Notes: generated by a model from the letters alone, not told the origin. Positions 1 through 10,967 are shown, numbered from the stretch's first letter. The stretch: 64,000 nucleotides of DNA from Rachycentron canadum (GCA_038496675.1 CM076669.1:15632230-15696229), one strand, 5' to 3'. Translations and numbers: made by a program.

Positions 1-93
1 TCCACCTGCTCCGGGTGAGACAGCCGAGCCTCCGTCAGTGCGTCAGTCCAGCCGAGCGGCCGGGAGGCGGGAGCCTGTAGCGTCCGGGTGAAG
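1..93 (+). other. phlda1: 5' UTR / promoter-proximal part of phlda1 (left-truncated)
   Basis: GC- and CpG-rich leader directly upstream of the ATG. No TATA box is visible in these 93 bases, so the transcription start may lie left of the window. The CpG-rich character continues through the coding region, as expected for a vertebrate CpG-island promoter. Confidence 0.6.
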
Positions 94-543
94 ATGCTGG
101 AAAACGGCAGGAAGGTGTTCAAGGAGGGTCTGCTGGAGAAGCGGAGCGACGGGCTGCTGCAGCTCTGGAAGAAGAAGCACTGCGTCCTGACCGAGGACGG
201 CGTGCTGCTGCTGCCGCCCAAGCAGCACGACCACCAGCCGCACCACGGCGGCGGGGACACGGGCAAAGTCAAGGAGCTGCACTTCGCCAACATGAAGACG
301 GTGGACTGCGTGGAGCGGAAAGGCAAGTACGTCTACTTCACGGTGGTCATGACGGAGGGCAAGGAGATCGACTTCAGGTGCCCGCAGGACGAGGGCTGGA
401 ACGCGGAGATCACCTTGCAGATGGTCCAGTACAAGAACCGGCAGGCGATCCTGGCCGTCAAGTCCACCCGGCAGAAACAGCAGCTGCTCGTCGTGCAGAT
501 GCCCGGCCAGAAGACGGTCCGCAGCTCGCCAAACGTGGCGTGA
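94..543 (+). CDS. phlda1: Pleckstrin homology-like domain family A member 1 (PHLDA1/TDAG51)
   Basis: Complete 149-residue single-exon reading frame. The start is the ATG at 94, which has A at -3; the frame runs two codons further upstream but offers no ATG there. The protein is almost entirely the split PH-like domain of the PHLDA family. Strand 1 contains KEGLLEKRSDGLLQLWKKK (residues 10-28). A short variable His/Gly-rich loop lies at about 43-57. It is followed by VKELHFANMKTVDCVERKGK (59-78), the YFTVVM strand, EIDFRCPQD (91-99) and WNAEITLQMVQYKNRQAI (102-119). These blocks match PHLDA1 better than PHLDA2 or PHLDA3. Family knowledge: these are small, stimulus-induced cytoplasmic and membrane-associated proteins that bind phosphoinositides and affect growth-factor signalling and apoptosis. 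The long polyQ and Pro/Gln/His-rich tracts of mammalian PHLDA1 are absent; the C-terminus ends with SSPNVA. Codon use is strongly GC-rich at third positions, unlike everything downstream. Confidence 0.96.
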   Translation: MLENGRKVFKEGLLEKRSDGLLQLWKKKHCVLTEDGVLLLPPKQHDHQPHHGGGDTGKVKELHFANMKTVDCVERKGKYVYFTVVMTEGKEIDFRCPQDEGWNAEITLQMVQYKNRQAILAVKSTRQKQQLLVVQMPGQKTVRSSPNVA

Positions 544-582
544 CCTGCGGAGAGCCCCGCGGACATTGGTGCGCCATTAGCG
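544..582 (+). other. phlda1: Start of phlda1 3' UTR up to a predicted splice donor
   Basis: After the TGA at 541-543, a strong 5' splice-site match (CG|GTAAGA) falls at 583. Genes of this family are known to carry an intron in the 3' UTR. The exon 1 end at 582 is therefore predicted from sequence and family precedent, not from transcript data. Confidence 0.55.
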
Positions 583-2092
583 GTAAGACTGCTCGAGAGA
601 GGGGGGGTGGTGGTGGTGGTGGTGGTCCGGGGACCACCTGGGGATCCCCGTCTTTCGGTTTTGTTTTATTCCCTGGATATTTGCGCCATGAGTGAGGACA
701 TCTGTGTGCATCGTAGGTGTCAGTCCTCCCTCGCAGATCAATCTGAAGGAGACAGAATCGCACAAAAATGTGGATTTATTTTTTGGCGTAAAGAAAAGTT
801 TGCGAGCCCCCGCTGTAGGCCTGTCTAAACACCCCCATCATGGAGGTGAAACCCTCCAGAAACATGTGGTGGATATACATTCCCAGGCAGATCTGATGTT
901 TCAGACAAGGAGAGCCCCGAAATCTCCAAAATGTAGCAGATGGCTTTACGCGCGGCGACGAATAGATCCACATCGCCTGGTGCCAGAAAGGGTGCATAGC
1001 TGTGCGGTGGTAGATCTATAAAAAATTAGATTTGCATGGGTGAATCGATGCTGGGATATGTTAAGATTCCCAGTGTTCATCAGAGAAGTGTCAGTGACTC
1101 CAAATTAAGCCTGAAGACGCACAAATTGCGCGTAAATATCAAAGGAGCCCCGGAGCTCGGTGTGTGCACGCACCGACGTCCAAGCGGACTCGGACGCTCC
1201 AATCCGCGCTGGAGCGCAGACTCGGGCTCAAAGTGTCTCGGCAGAGCCGAATGTGTGCGGCTCTCCGGGCTCAGGTTGTGTGGTGAGACATCAGATCTCC
1301 ATACACGTGGCTCCCCGAGCTCCCTGTGGTTTCAGCCCAGCAGAATATTATTACACATATGATGAATGTGTACATAGATGTTTTCATTATTCTTAATTAG
1401 TCGTTCGACATAAGTCACCAAACACTGGTCCTGAATGCTCCACTCATGTGAAGTACAGCAGCTCCTCACCTTTCTTTAAAGAAGCCCACCAGCTTCCTTT
1501 GCTTAAAACTTATTTTAGTAAATAACTGAAAGACCTTGATATATAAAGGAATTCTAAGATTTTAGCAACAATGGGGCAGGTAACATTTCTAGTGTGTTTT
1601 TTTTTTTTTTGTTTGGTTTTTTTTTTTTTTTTTTTTTGGCTGTGTGATTTAATTTTATTATTTTTAATGAGAAAAAATGATTACCTGAATGAAGGATTGA
1701 GTATTTCCCCACTTGAATGTCTTTCCGATGCAGAATGGTCTTTGTAACAACCTCGGGGGAATATAATTTTTATCAAATGGTATTGTAGTAGTAGTAGAAA
1801 AGTATTTGACTCATGACCTCAGGATTTCTCAAATTCTGCTACAGCTTCACTGAGCAGTAAACCGCTCCTCTTTCTTTTATGTAAAAAATAAAGTCATAAA
1901 GTTAAAACTGAGGGAAAATATCTCTGCATCATGTCAGTGTGAGTTTTTTAATCCAGTGGTAAAATCCTCACTGTTGAAATGAGCAGCGTTAGATCCCCAT
2001 ATATTAAGTCTGCCTTCGAAGTGACTTTAGATTTCCTTTGCCTCCCCTGTCGGGCACCAGTCAGCAGTCTGTCTAATTGATTGCATCCGCAG
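583..2092 (+). other. phlda1: Predicted intron in the phlda1 3' UTR
   Basis: About 1.5 kb between GTAAGA at 583 and a CCGCAG acceptor ending at 2092. A CTAAT branch-like motif sits at 2073-2077. The intron opens with a G-rich (GGT)n run at 601-633, has a second CpG-rich stretch at about 1120-1320 with a CCAAT box at 1199-1203, and T-tracts at about 1597-1637. An AATAAA at 1887-1892 could serve an unspliced transcript. No coding sequence is recognised. If the gene is not spliced here, this whole stretch would be 3' UTR. Confidence 0.5.
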
Positions 2093-2370
2093 GTTAATTG
2101 GACGCTCAGCTGGAGGATGAATATCGACCCGGGCTGCATCTCCCCCTGCCACTTCACCATCGAGCTGCATTCTCCAGGAGAACCCCTCTTCCATGTAGTG
2201 GTTTCCGCAGACCAGAGCCCCGTCCCTTTTCAATACAGAGACTTATTTCACAAAAGACTGATGGACAAAAAGCATGTGAGAAAACAGCTGTATTCTACCG
2301 TGCGATGGGTTTATCCCTTATTTATTAGATGTGTATATATCTTTTCTATAAAAAATGTTATGATGTTGAT
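2093..2370 (+). other. phlda1: Predicted terminal exon (3' UTR) of phlda1
   Basis: The segment after the acceptor is much more GC-rich than its surroundings up to about 2240, then becomes AU-rich with regulatory-looking 3' UTR motifs. It has an open frame but matches no protein I know. The end is approximate: it is placed just after a variant poly(A) signal at 2347-2352 and before a GT-rich stretch. The exon could be longer if a later signal is used. Confidence 0.45.
2318..2339 (+). promoter_or_regulatory. phlda1: AU-rich nonamer and Pumilio-type site in phlda1 3' UTR
   Basis: TTATTTATT at 2318-2326 is the full AU-rich-element nonamer associated with rapid mRNA decay. TGTATATA at 2332-2339 matches the Pumilio recognition element TGTANATA. 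Both lie just upstream of the presumed poly(A) signal, which fits an immediate-early type transcript with a short half-life. Confidence 0.5.
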
Positions 2371-2390
2371 GAATGTTGTGTGGTTGTGGC
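2347..2390 (+). terminator. phlda1: Candidate polyadenylation signal and GU-rich downstream element
   Basis: TATAAA (2347-2352), a known variant hexamer, is followed about 20-35 bases later by a GT-rich run (about 2370-2389). That is the usual layout around a vertebrate cleavage site. There is no canonical AATAAA nearby, so confidence is limited. Confidence 0.4.
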
Positions 2391-5300
2391 TAGAGTGGAA
2401 CAGGACATACTCCCTCAGAGGTTCAGGAGTCTATTGGGTATAAGCTTTCAGATGTAGTTATCATAGGATGTTTGCTGTAGGTTAGTTCAATCAGTTCATC
2501 AGTCAAATGTCTCATTGTCCATGTTTTTTCATTTTTCAACTGAACCAAAGAATCATTTCATTACATTTCTCTCTTGTGCAGTGTTACACCTCAGAATATA
2601 CTAAACTAAAATACCATGGAAAATGTATATGATGAGAATCCTGCTCCACTTATACATGATTTGTTTTAAGTGCTTGATTTATTATAGTACAACTTAGTAT
2701 TACCATTGTGTACATCGATTACTTTCCATCATTTTATTTGGATTCTTCCATAGATACAAAAGCTATGTGTTGCTTTCTTATGAGTCTTAAGTAAGATGCA
2801 GGCTTTTCACCCTCAGTTTGCTTCCAGTGGCTACAGAGAAGTTGTAGTAAACAAGTAACACGCACAGTGGAGTTTTTGTCATATTGGGTCATTTTCAGAA
2901 GCTGAGTTGCTGCAAATGCAATTTCACTGGTTGCATTAGGGAGTGGAGCCAAATAACCACAGCAAGGTAACATCAGGCTGAAACTGAAAAATAAAGCCCT
3001 AAAGGAAACTAGGCCTGCGCCAAACTGGCAACCAAACAAACGCTTTTTCATTTTCTTCTCAGTCAAAAACGGGAGAAGATCTGAAAACTCATTAGCTTTC
3101 AAAACTGGCAAACCGGTACAGAGCTGAGGCTCCAACTATATGTTGATACATGCTAACTCTCATCCTGCAGCAAACTACCAACTCAGTCAAAGCATGTTAG
3201 CATTTAGCTTGCTGGCGACATTTTTTCACAGCTCTACAAACACTGGGTATTTTGTGAAAAATGTGCAAATATATTATACATACAGTGGCTGTCACAACCT
3301 GCAGTTCCAACAACGGCCACTATGCTAAAAGCCTCAAATCCCAGCGCTGATCCCGGGGAATCACTGAATGTAGCACCGCTGCAATGTTTTGTATCTTTTG
3401 TGTAGAATTTCTCTCTCGAATCAGTTGTAATGACCATTGGCTACAAAAGGGCAAGGGCCGGGAAGTTATAAATACAAAACAAACATGTTAGCTAGTTAGC
3501 TACTTGCTGATCTTCCAAAATACAGTCCCTGTATTTAGCTCGCCAACTGGCTAAAACAGACTCTTTGGCTGAATCCACTGACCTTTACTGCAACCAGTCA
3601 GAGTATTTCTGTCTCTGCTGCAGCTCTGCCTCCGACAAATGTTCATGAAACACTCTGTTCTCCAAGTGATATATTTTATGGCATGACAGGATTTTCAGGA
3701 GGAAACAACAGGTTAAAGAATGTGGTTGTTGTGAAGCCTTTGAAGGTGGTGATACACAGGCCAACATTTAGTGGGACGTGACAGGTAACAGTCTGAGAAA
3801 TTGCCTCTGTATTGTACATCTCATGATGGAGAGTCGTCTTGCTGTCAGGAAACATTTTATTTCACAGTGGCTCATGTTGTTTCCTGTTTGCTGGAAGAGT
3901 TTCCCACTGCTTTCCCAGTGTATCACCGCCAACACATGCCTCTGTGTTGCTGTCATCTCGCACACAGGGTAATAGCTGTGCCCTTTATCTAATGCAAATG
4001 GTGTGATGCTTCTCTGACATGCCTTCCTGTTGCCATCATTACACAGTACAGTAATAGCTGCACCCTTTGTAGCCACTGTCCAATTTCTTATTTCAATGTG
4101 AGATCTATTTTCATACCTTGAGAAGATACATTCCATTAAAAAAAAACCAAAAACAAACAGCGTGATGTCCTGTGTGTTTTCTGTCTGTCCTCTCCAGCAG
4201 CACGTGATGAATGTCGGAGCCCTGCAGTTCACGGGGGTCATTTAAGTGGCCTGTTTAACTTGCTGCTGCTTTGTCGGCCTCCATCCTTTCATGCTTCTAA
4301 ACCGCTGAACCTTTCACCCCCTGGTTTCCTGGTCTAAAAGTAGAGGCTGTGTGGAGAATTGGGTTTCACTGCCAGTTGTTGCCGCTCAGATAAACTGCCA
4401 GTCTGTAATGTCAAAAGCACACGTGGCTCTGGCTACTCTCCTGTCTAAAGCAAAGCTAATTCAATTAAACCCAGGGCACATGACGGCATCCTTTTTTTTT
4501 TTTTTTTTAACACATGACGAGCTCGCTGCTGCTGCACAGAAACGTTGCTGTGTAAAGAAGCCCCCTTCCTCTCTGAATAGTAAAGTCAGGACCACACAGT
4601 CGCCTGCTATCCTGGTCCTTGAATGCAGCTTTTCCTCTTTTCTGCACTTCAGGGGGAATGAAAATAGTCTCACAGGAGCAATTAGGATCCATAATGGAAA
4701 TGCATTTACATTTCAGACATTTAGAAAATGTCTGAAATGGGAGAAGTAAAAATGTTTCAATTCCTTGAACACACAAGACTATTTATAGACTACGTGATAG
4801 TGGTAAATATTAAAACTCAGTGTAATAGCGCACAAATAGAGAAGAGTCATATAATTAGCAAACTGGCTGCACAGCAAAGTCTATTTAGAGTTTGTAAACA
4901 TCAGCCATAAGCGGCTGGTCATACCAGACCCAGCGAGGCCCAACCTGTGAACTGGACTGAACAAGGCTTTGTTTTATTGCTTGATTCAGCTTTTACTGTG
5001 CAACAGGAAGATTATTCATGCTTTTTTTTTTTTTTTTTTTTTTTTTTTTGGATGATGTAACTTCAAGGGCTGTTCATGTGTAATGTGTTTTTTTTTTTTT
5101 TCCTGGTTCTGCTGATTTGACATTATACAGACTACAAACAGAGCTAATGGCTCAATAAGCCACTTTCTAGGGAAATTCCAGGAATTGATCATGACATTTT
5201 GGACCAGTTGGAGTGTTAACAATTGTTTACATGGTGCATTTCCAGTTCAGTTCCAGTTGATTGCTAAACTCCCCACAAACCCACTATGTTGTTTTTTTTA

Positions 5301-6038
5301 AGGCAAACACACAGTTCAACATACAGGAGGAATAAAGTTCCCATTGATAAATTGATAAAAGGATTTCACAACACAATAAATTAATCTATCTCACAGCTAC
5401 ATTTCTGTAAAATTATCACCAAACTTTCTTGGAAAATTGAAAGAAATGATCAGGATATGGACCAGTAAAGGTGTTGGACAATACCACTCTACAGCCTAAC
5501 AGAAGAAATGGTTAGTGTCTGTGTGGTAATGTTGTGTTGAGAGAAAAGCTCAGTGAGGTGAGGACGTGCTGAAATTACAGTCTTCGCTATTGTTAATGTC
5601 CCTCAGCAACATGTTACTTTGAACCAGCCGCAGCAGCTGCCCTTCAGACGTTACATAAGAAGCCTCTGTAGCTCTGCATTAGCATGGAGGTTGACCGCCA
5701 ACTTATTCCTCACCATCAACATCTCTCTTTGATCCGAGCGACGTGAGTGACTTTGGAGTTTCTCCTCAATCCACACCAGCTCTGTTTTGAGAAGGTTTTT
5801 GGTATTGCTGAATTTGTCTGCACATAAAATGGTTTTATTTAAAAAATTATTAATCTTGTTGGAAAGAAGATCCATGCACTGCTCTCACTTTTAATATTGA
5901 AAGGTGCTGACAGTGTGTTAGTCTGTCTCTCAATACCTTTTTTTCTCTTCCCTGACTGGTTCTTGCGGAAGATGTAAAACATCCTTAAAGACACCTCTCA
6001 AATATATCATTTCAGATGTAGCTTTTAATAAGAGATAC
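2391..6038. other. Intergenic; no gene recognised
   Basis: AT-rich sequence. Reading frames of up to 157 codons (for example 3768-4241 on the minus strand) show no recognisable domain. It contains T-runs at 4491-4508, 5021-5049 and 5089-5101 and a perfect short hairpin at 4709-4739. The 3.1-3.6 kb part has the GCTAGC/GTTAGC-rich texture common in teleost interspersed repeats, but I cannot delimit an element. Confidence 0.6.
4709..4739. repeat. Perfect 14-bp inverted repeat (hairpin)
   Basis: The arms CATTTCAGACATTT (4709-4722) and AAATGTCTGAAATG (4726-4739) are exact reverse complements around a 3-base loop. The stem is too short for a microRNA precursor, and no function can be assigned. Confidence 0.8.
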
Positions 6039-6042
6039 TTAA

Positions 6043-6245
6043 AGGTCCCATATCTTATACTTAAATTTGGAGTGTTGATATCTGAGGGTTTTAAGGCTCA
6101 GTTTCTGAAAACAGGCTGTGAGCATTTCTCTGTGACTGAGACCTTTGATACTTTCACTGTATTAATATAGAACCAAGACCTGATTTATAATCAAAGAAGA
6201 CACGGACATCATACTTATATATATGATATATATGATATGGGACCT
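6043..6245 (-). mobile_element. TTAA-flanked MITE, internally shortened copy (copy 1)
   Basis: The ends are perfect 12-bp inverted repeats (AGGTCCCATATC and GATATGGGACCT), flanked on both sides by TTAA (6039-6042 and 6246-6249). This is the target duplication typical of piggyBac-type insertion. The interior carries the family's diagnostic segment (TTTCTGAAAACAGGCTGTGA, then GAGACCTTTGATACTTTCAC) in the opposite orientation to most other copies. At 203 bp it is about half the length of the fuller copies here. Confidence 0.8.
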
Positions 6246-6249
6246 TTAA

Positions 6250-7132
6250 ACTGGATAAAACAGTGCATTTTATTGGAGACTATTTTCAGTCACAGAATAC
6301 TTTTGTAGTTGTAGTAATTGTAATGAGTATTTCTGACAGCAGGACATATGTGTCTGTGGGACTGTAAGAAAATAAACTACGGGGCATGAGTGTGTGTGTG
6401 TGAATGGTAATGAAAGACAAAAGAGAAAAATACTGAATATTATATTTAGTTGGAGGGTTAGCAAGTTGCCAAATTGTTCATTTTCTGGGACAAATTATAA
6501 TCTTTAACTGTGGCCCGGTAAATTGTAGGTGGCAAAATGCTTGAGGCTGATCATTGGGACCAATGGGAGTTGGCTTGATAGCAGGCTGTGGATGGATGGC
6601 AGGCATCGGCTGTCTTAGGTCCTTTGATAGCTGTGTCCAGTCTGGGCAACAGTAGACGATGATGATGTAGTTATGTTGACAGACAAGTCCCCTTCTCCCA
6701 GCCTGTGTGTCCTCCTCTTCTCTAGATACAAATACACAGTGGGTTGCATAAACTCCTCACTGACTTATTTTCTCTTCCCTGTGGCAGTTTGTCAGTGACA
6801 TAACACAAAGCCTCTGTCAAACACTAGCTTTGCTTTTCATGACATCCAACACTTCATGTCTTGAGAATGACTTCTTCAGACATTCCCCCTCAGAAATGGA
6901 CTTTGAAAGCAGCACAGAGACAAACTAACACAATGTGCAGGGCTGATACATCCTCAGTGTTAAGGTGTGTCATGAGAAAACACAATCTGGTCCTTAAACA
7001 GACCATTTGTATGTACGCCACAATGCTGCCTGTCAAACAGCGCATGAAAGTTGTCATGCCTTGTTGATTTTATCGGACTGCATTCATGTGTCCATGATAT
7101 TGTAAAAAAAAAAAAAAGGTGTTACTGGATTT
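6250..7132. other. Intergenic; nothing recognised
   Basis: AT-rich unique-looking sequence with an A-run at 7105-7117. Short frames only and no motif I can assign. Confidence 0.55.
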
Positions 7133-7402
7133 GAGTCTAGTATAGAGTCTAGTCCCCATTGTCTGAGTCCCAGTCATGTTGAGTTCAAAGATGGGCTCCA
7201 CTCCAGCACAAAGAGCTGACAAACTTAATAGCCCATACACTCACAAGGGCACACACAAAAAAAAGAACCAGTAAAAAAAAAAGGGTCTGAGCCTCTGAGT
7301 CCGAGTCTGAATACAGTCAATGTTCATGTCCACAAATCCAGGTCAAGTCATGAGTCCTGACAATCAGAACTCCAGTCAGACTCAAGTTCGAGTCCTACAA
7401 CA
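7133..7402. repeat. GAGTC-rich interspersed repeat (copy a)
   Basis: Dense GAGTCYGAGTC / CAAGTC-type motifs, plus GATGGGCTCCAC, AAAGAGCTG and an A-rich block. The same motifs recur in the same order at 57069-57396, so this is a dispersed family and not a local tandem. The class is unknown. Confidence 0.6.
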
Positions 7403-8849
7403 CTGGTAAGCTGTCCTGATTTACTATGGACTGGATTTGGTTTATTTCCTGTTTTATTTTGAAGTGGCTTTCCCTTGTGTCTCTCTTGTTGAGTTCACTT
7501 CCTGTCTTTGTCTCATGTTTCCCTCCTTGTTGATTGTTTGCTCAACACTGTGTGTTTCACCTGTGTTCAATTAACCTCTCCTCCTTGTGTATTTCAGCCT
7601 GTGTGTGTTTGCGTGTCTCTGTTTTTTAAACTTGTGTGTGGTAGGCCTCATGGGAAAGAGCTTCTAACATGGATAATAGATGAACTGTACGATGCTGTTA
7701 GATGGCAGTAATGCAACTTTTTGGATGCCGGCAAACACCACAGAAGAAGAGTTGTTGTCAACCAGTTTTGCTTCCATTTGCAGTCTTGAAGTTTTCCCTC
7801 GTACTATTTTTTCTTTTTTCTGTGGTTTATTGATTTTTGTAAGGTCCTTTTTGTTAGTAAAGCATTTTCAGCCATCTAAACCATTTGAATGTCTGCTCTA
7901 TTAATTTAACTCATCAAATTTCAGACGGACGACCTGATGATCGACGTTGCATGCTTGATTGGCCGACATACCCACCTCCGCAGGAACCTGTGAGTAAGTC
8001 AATGGTCTGCTTCGTCTTTTTATGTGTTCTCTCCATTTTAGAAAACTTTTCAGATGGCACACAAGCGTTCTTAACTGCGGCATAAAAGCCATAATCATCA
8101 TCAGGATGTTCATTACTCAGATTACAGGGACCCAGCTGCCACTCTTATCGCGCCACATCACCGCCATATCCGTAATCACAGATCACTCATGTGGATGTGG
8201 CGGCCCCTCACGTCACTTCGTTATTCAAAGTGCCTGGTGAAGAGATAACAGGTACACAAAAAAGGCCCATTATTCTGGGACATCTGGCGTCAGCCTGACT
8301 CCACAGGCTTCATCAGACGGTGAAACAGCTCATCAGCACAGAGAGTGGAGAGCAGATTGTTCACACACTCGCTGTTTTGTTTTCTTCCGACTGCGTAGGC
8401 GGAAGACAGATAGGTGTAAGATTGCTTTATGGGGCTTTATTCAAGCTGTGTGTCAGAATTAAAGCCAACTTGTTTGTGCCTTTGTGTGTATTTCTGATAA
8501 AGTTTGGATACCAGTGAGAGCTCCAATACCATTTTTGTTTGACTGTAAATTTCATTATTCTGCAGTAGAGAATTATGGGGAACATAAAACGAATAATCCC
8601 GTACTTCAGATCTTTTGTCTAACTATTCAGCATCATTAAACCATTATACTTTATGTTCTTAGCCGTTAGCAGGCTCTGCAGTGTGGTGTGGGGATATAAA
8701 AATCCAGGAATACTTAGCCATCTGCTCTGTAGTACATAAACTGTGTGTTTTATACTTTCTGTGTAAATGACCCAAATGGAAAAAAACGAAAATGATGAGC
8801 AAGAAAAGCTGGCTGTTTGAGAAACTATGTCAGCTTGTCATTTTGCCCA

Positions 8850-8851
<2 letters not shown>
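7403..8851. other. Intergenic; nothing recognised
   Basis: Mixed unique sequence with short open frames only. No repeat copy shared with the rest of the window and no gene. Confidence 0.55.

Positions 8852-8898
<47 letters not shown>
8852..8898. repeat. (TG)n microsatellite
   Basis: Uninterrupted TG dinucleotide array of about 47 bp. Confidence 0.97.
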
Positions 8899-8901
<3 letters not shown>

Positions 8902-9048
8902 GACTGGAGTTTCAGTTATGTAAACATGTCTTGGAGGCAAAGCTGCTCCAAGGTCATCATTTTCCATCTCTGATTCATAGATGCAAAGGCTTGTTTTGGG
9001 TTTAGTTTTCTCGCCAGATTCAAATGGCTATAATCTTGGTTGAGTTAA

Positions 9049-9276
9049 AGGTCCATACAGTCTAGGTAGACGTCCATGTGGTTTTTGATTATAGATCCGG
9101 TCCAGGTTCTATATTAATACAGTGAAAGTATCAAAGGTCTCAGTCCACAGAGAAATGCTCACAGCCTGTTTTTCAGAAACTGAGCCTTAAAACCAGCTGT
9201 AAGGACTTCTGGGACTTTGTGATGTCACAACAAAGCAGTCACCGCCCTCAGCCACACACCAAGCCCCGCCCGCCTG
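9049..9276 (+). mobile_element. TTAA-MITE, left part only (copy 2)
   Basis: TTAA at 9045-9048 is followed by AGGTCCATAC and then the family body: TATTAATACAGTGAAAGTAT, GTCCACAGAGAAATGCTCAC and GGGACTTTGTGATGTCACAA. The right half and right terminus are missing. Confidence 0.75.
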
Positions 9277-9749
9277 GATTCTTTCTTTTCACTAGAAGAC
9301 ATTTTATATTTTGATGCTAGTTAACAGATGACTGAAGTAGTGTTGGTGGTGATGGTTGATTCCAGCCAGAGCAGCAGGTGTTTGTTCACATTAACACAGT
9401 TAACAGGTCTTATTCAGCTGCTAACGTAGACGACCTACTGCAGTGGAGAAACAAAGTCACTGACATGTTTTGTTTTCATATTTATTTTCAGCCATTCTGC
9501 CTTTTAAGCTTGTCAACATACAACTACACAAACAGATTTTCTTGTCCTTTGATGATAGTGTACAGTTATTTTTGCTTCAACATTGACCCTGGAGAGTGTT
9601 TGTATCATTCAACTATTCAGTTTACTGTGTGTGTGGAGTCTGGAGTGTTTGTGAAGGGTTTTTAAAATTGGCTCTCCGAGCTCTCCCTGTCCTTTGACCC
9701 TTGCTGTGCTTGCTGGCTTTAGTCCTAGACCACCTCCCTCTCCCCACAG

Positions 9750-9750
<1 letters not shown>
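9277..9750. other. Intergenic; nothing recognised
   Basis: Short AT-rich stretch between the MITE fragment and the CA arrays. No gene or repeat copy was identified. Confidence 0.5.
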
Positions 9751-9805
<55 letters not shown>

Positions 9806-9973
9806 AGCAGCACCTGTTGCCAAACCACCCGGCGGAGGCAGTGTGGTCAGCTGGCTCAGCTCAGCCTCTGTCTGCGATTAGAGCAGGAAGTTGGTGATAA
9901 GAGCAGTGAAATCACCTTGGTCTCTGCAGCTTCTGAAAACTCTATAAAACCCTGACTGAGAGCGCGCACACGC

Positions 9974-10026
<53 letters not shown>
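9751..10026. repeat. Two (CA)n microsatellites 160 bp apart
   Basis: Arrays at 9751-9802 and about 9965-10026; the second begins with interrupted CGCACA units. Apparent poly-His/Thr reading frames through them are artefacts of the repeat. Confidence 0.95.
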
Positions 10027-10027
<1 letters not shown>

Positions 10028-10967
10028 CAGTGCTGACCATAAAACTGCTTTATGAGAATGCATTTTTATCACTGCCCTCTGTGAGTTATATGAACATCAC
10101 TTGTACAGAATGAGCTGAAAATCCCCTTTATGCTGAAGTTAGGTCTTTCGCTGTGTTTACAGAAGCTTTAATTTACATTTACTGAAGTCAGCTCAGTGCC
10201 TGCACCTTCTTCCAGTTTACAGTGATGCTGGCAGATTTACCACTCACCAACAATGGGCGTTTGATTTCAGACAGAGGACAAAAGAGGGCTTGTCATGTCT
10301 GGCTGGTGACCATCTATTGTGCTGGCTGCAATGCTGGCAGATCTGATCATCTTTAGTTGGCAGTGTGAATAATGACGATCCAAAAATATGGTTTTTGGTT
10401 TTGGAAAAGAAATGAAAAAACTGATACAATCCTCAAGTGTTCAGATCCTGAAGATGCCCATTAGATCAAGGCTAAGTTTCTTTTTACAGCACAATCCAGA
10501 CACAAGGCAATTAAAAAATACTTGAGATGACACTGAAATAGAATTTAAAAGCAATAAAAACAAATTTGAATGAATAACAATATTTAAATGAGTCATATCA
10601 AGATTTCATAAAATCAGAAAGTTTGGGACACCGTTTTAAAAGAAGTGCGGGAGTTATGAAAGACATTAAAAACATCAAATTCAAAACAGTTGAAATGAAG
10701 AACAGAACTGATGTACCACTTCTGGGGTGGAGTTTGCCTATTTAGTCCGTCTAATGCATGATGCATTTAACATTAAGCCCATCTGAATAAAGTAAGGTAA
10801 AAACTGGAATTGCAGAGTCCATTTTAATCCTGCTGCTGCCAGAAATCAGATTTAAAATGAAGGCTCAGGGTCCTGAACAGGATTAGAGCAGAGACTGTTT
10901 ATATAAGTGGATGTAGACTGCAGGGCAGAAAAGTGAAGCTGTCGCTGAAGTGTCTTAAGCGTCTCCA
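10027..10967. other. Intergenic; nothing recognised
   Basis: AT-rich sequence with no coding signal and no repeat copy matching the rest of the window. Confidence 0.55.

Noticed and set aside
2081..2443. 120-codon frame across the presumed last phlda1 exon
   Set aside because: No similarity to PHLDA proteins or other families; lies after the phlda1 stop and fits 3' UTR better.
2734..3135. 133-codon open frame on the minus strand
   Set aside because: No recognisable domain; Phe/Leu/Ser-rich composition expected from AT-rich DNA.
3768..4241. 157-codon open frame on the minus strand
   Set aside because: No domain or family resemblance, ordinary AT-rich composition, no splice or promoter context; consistent with chance.
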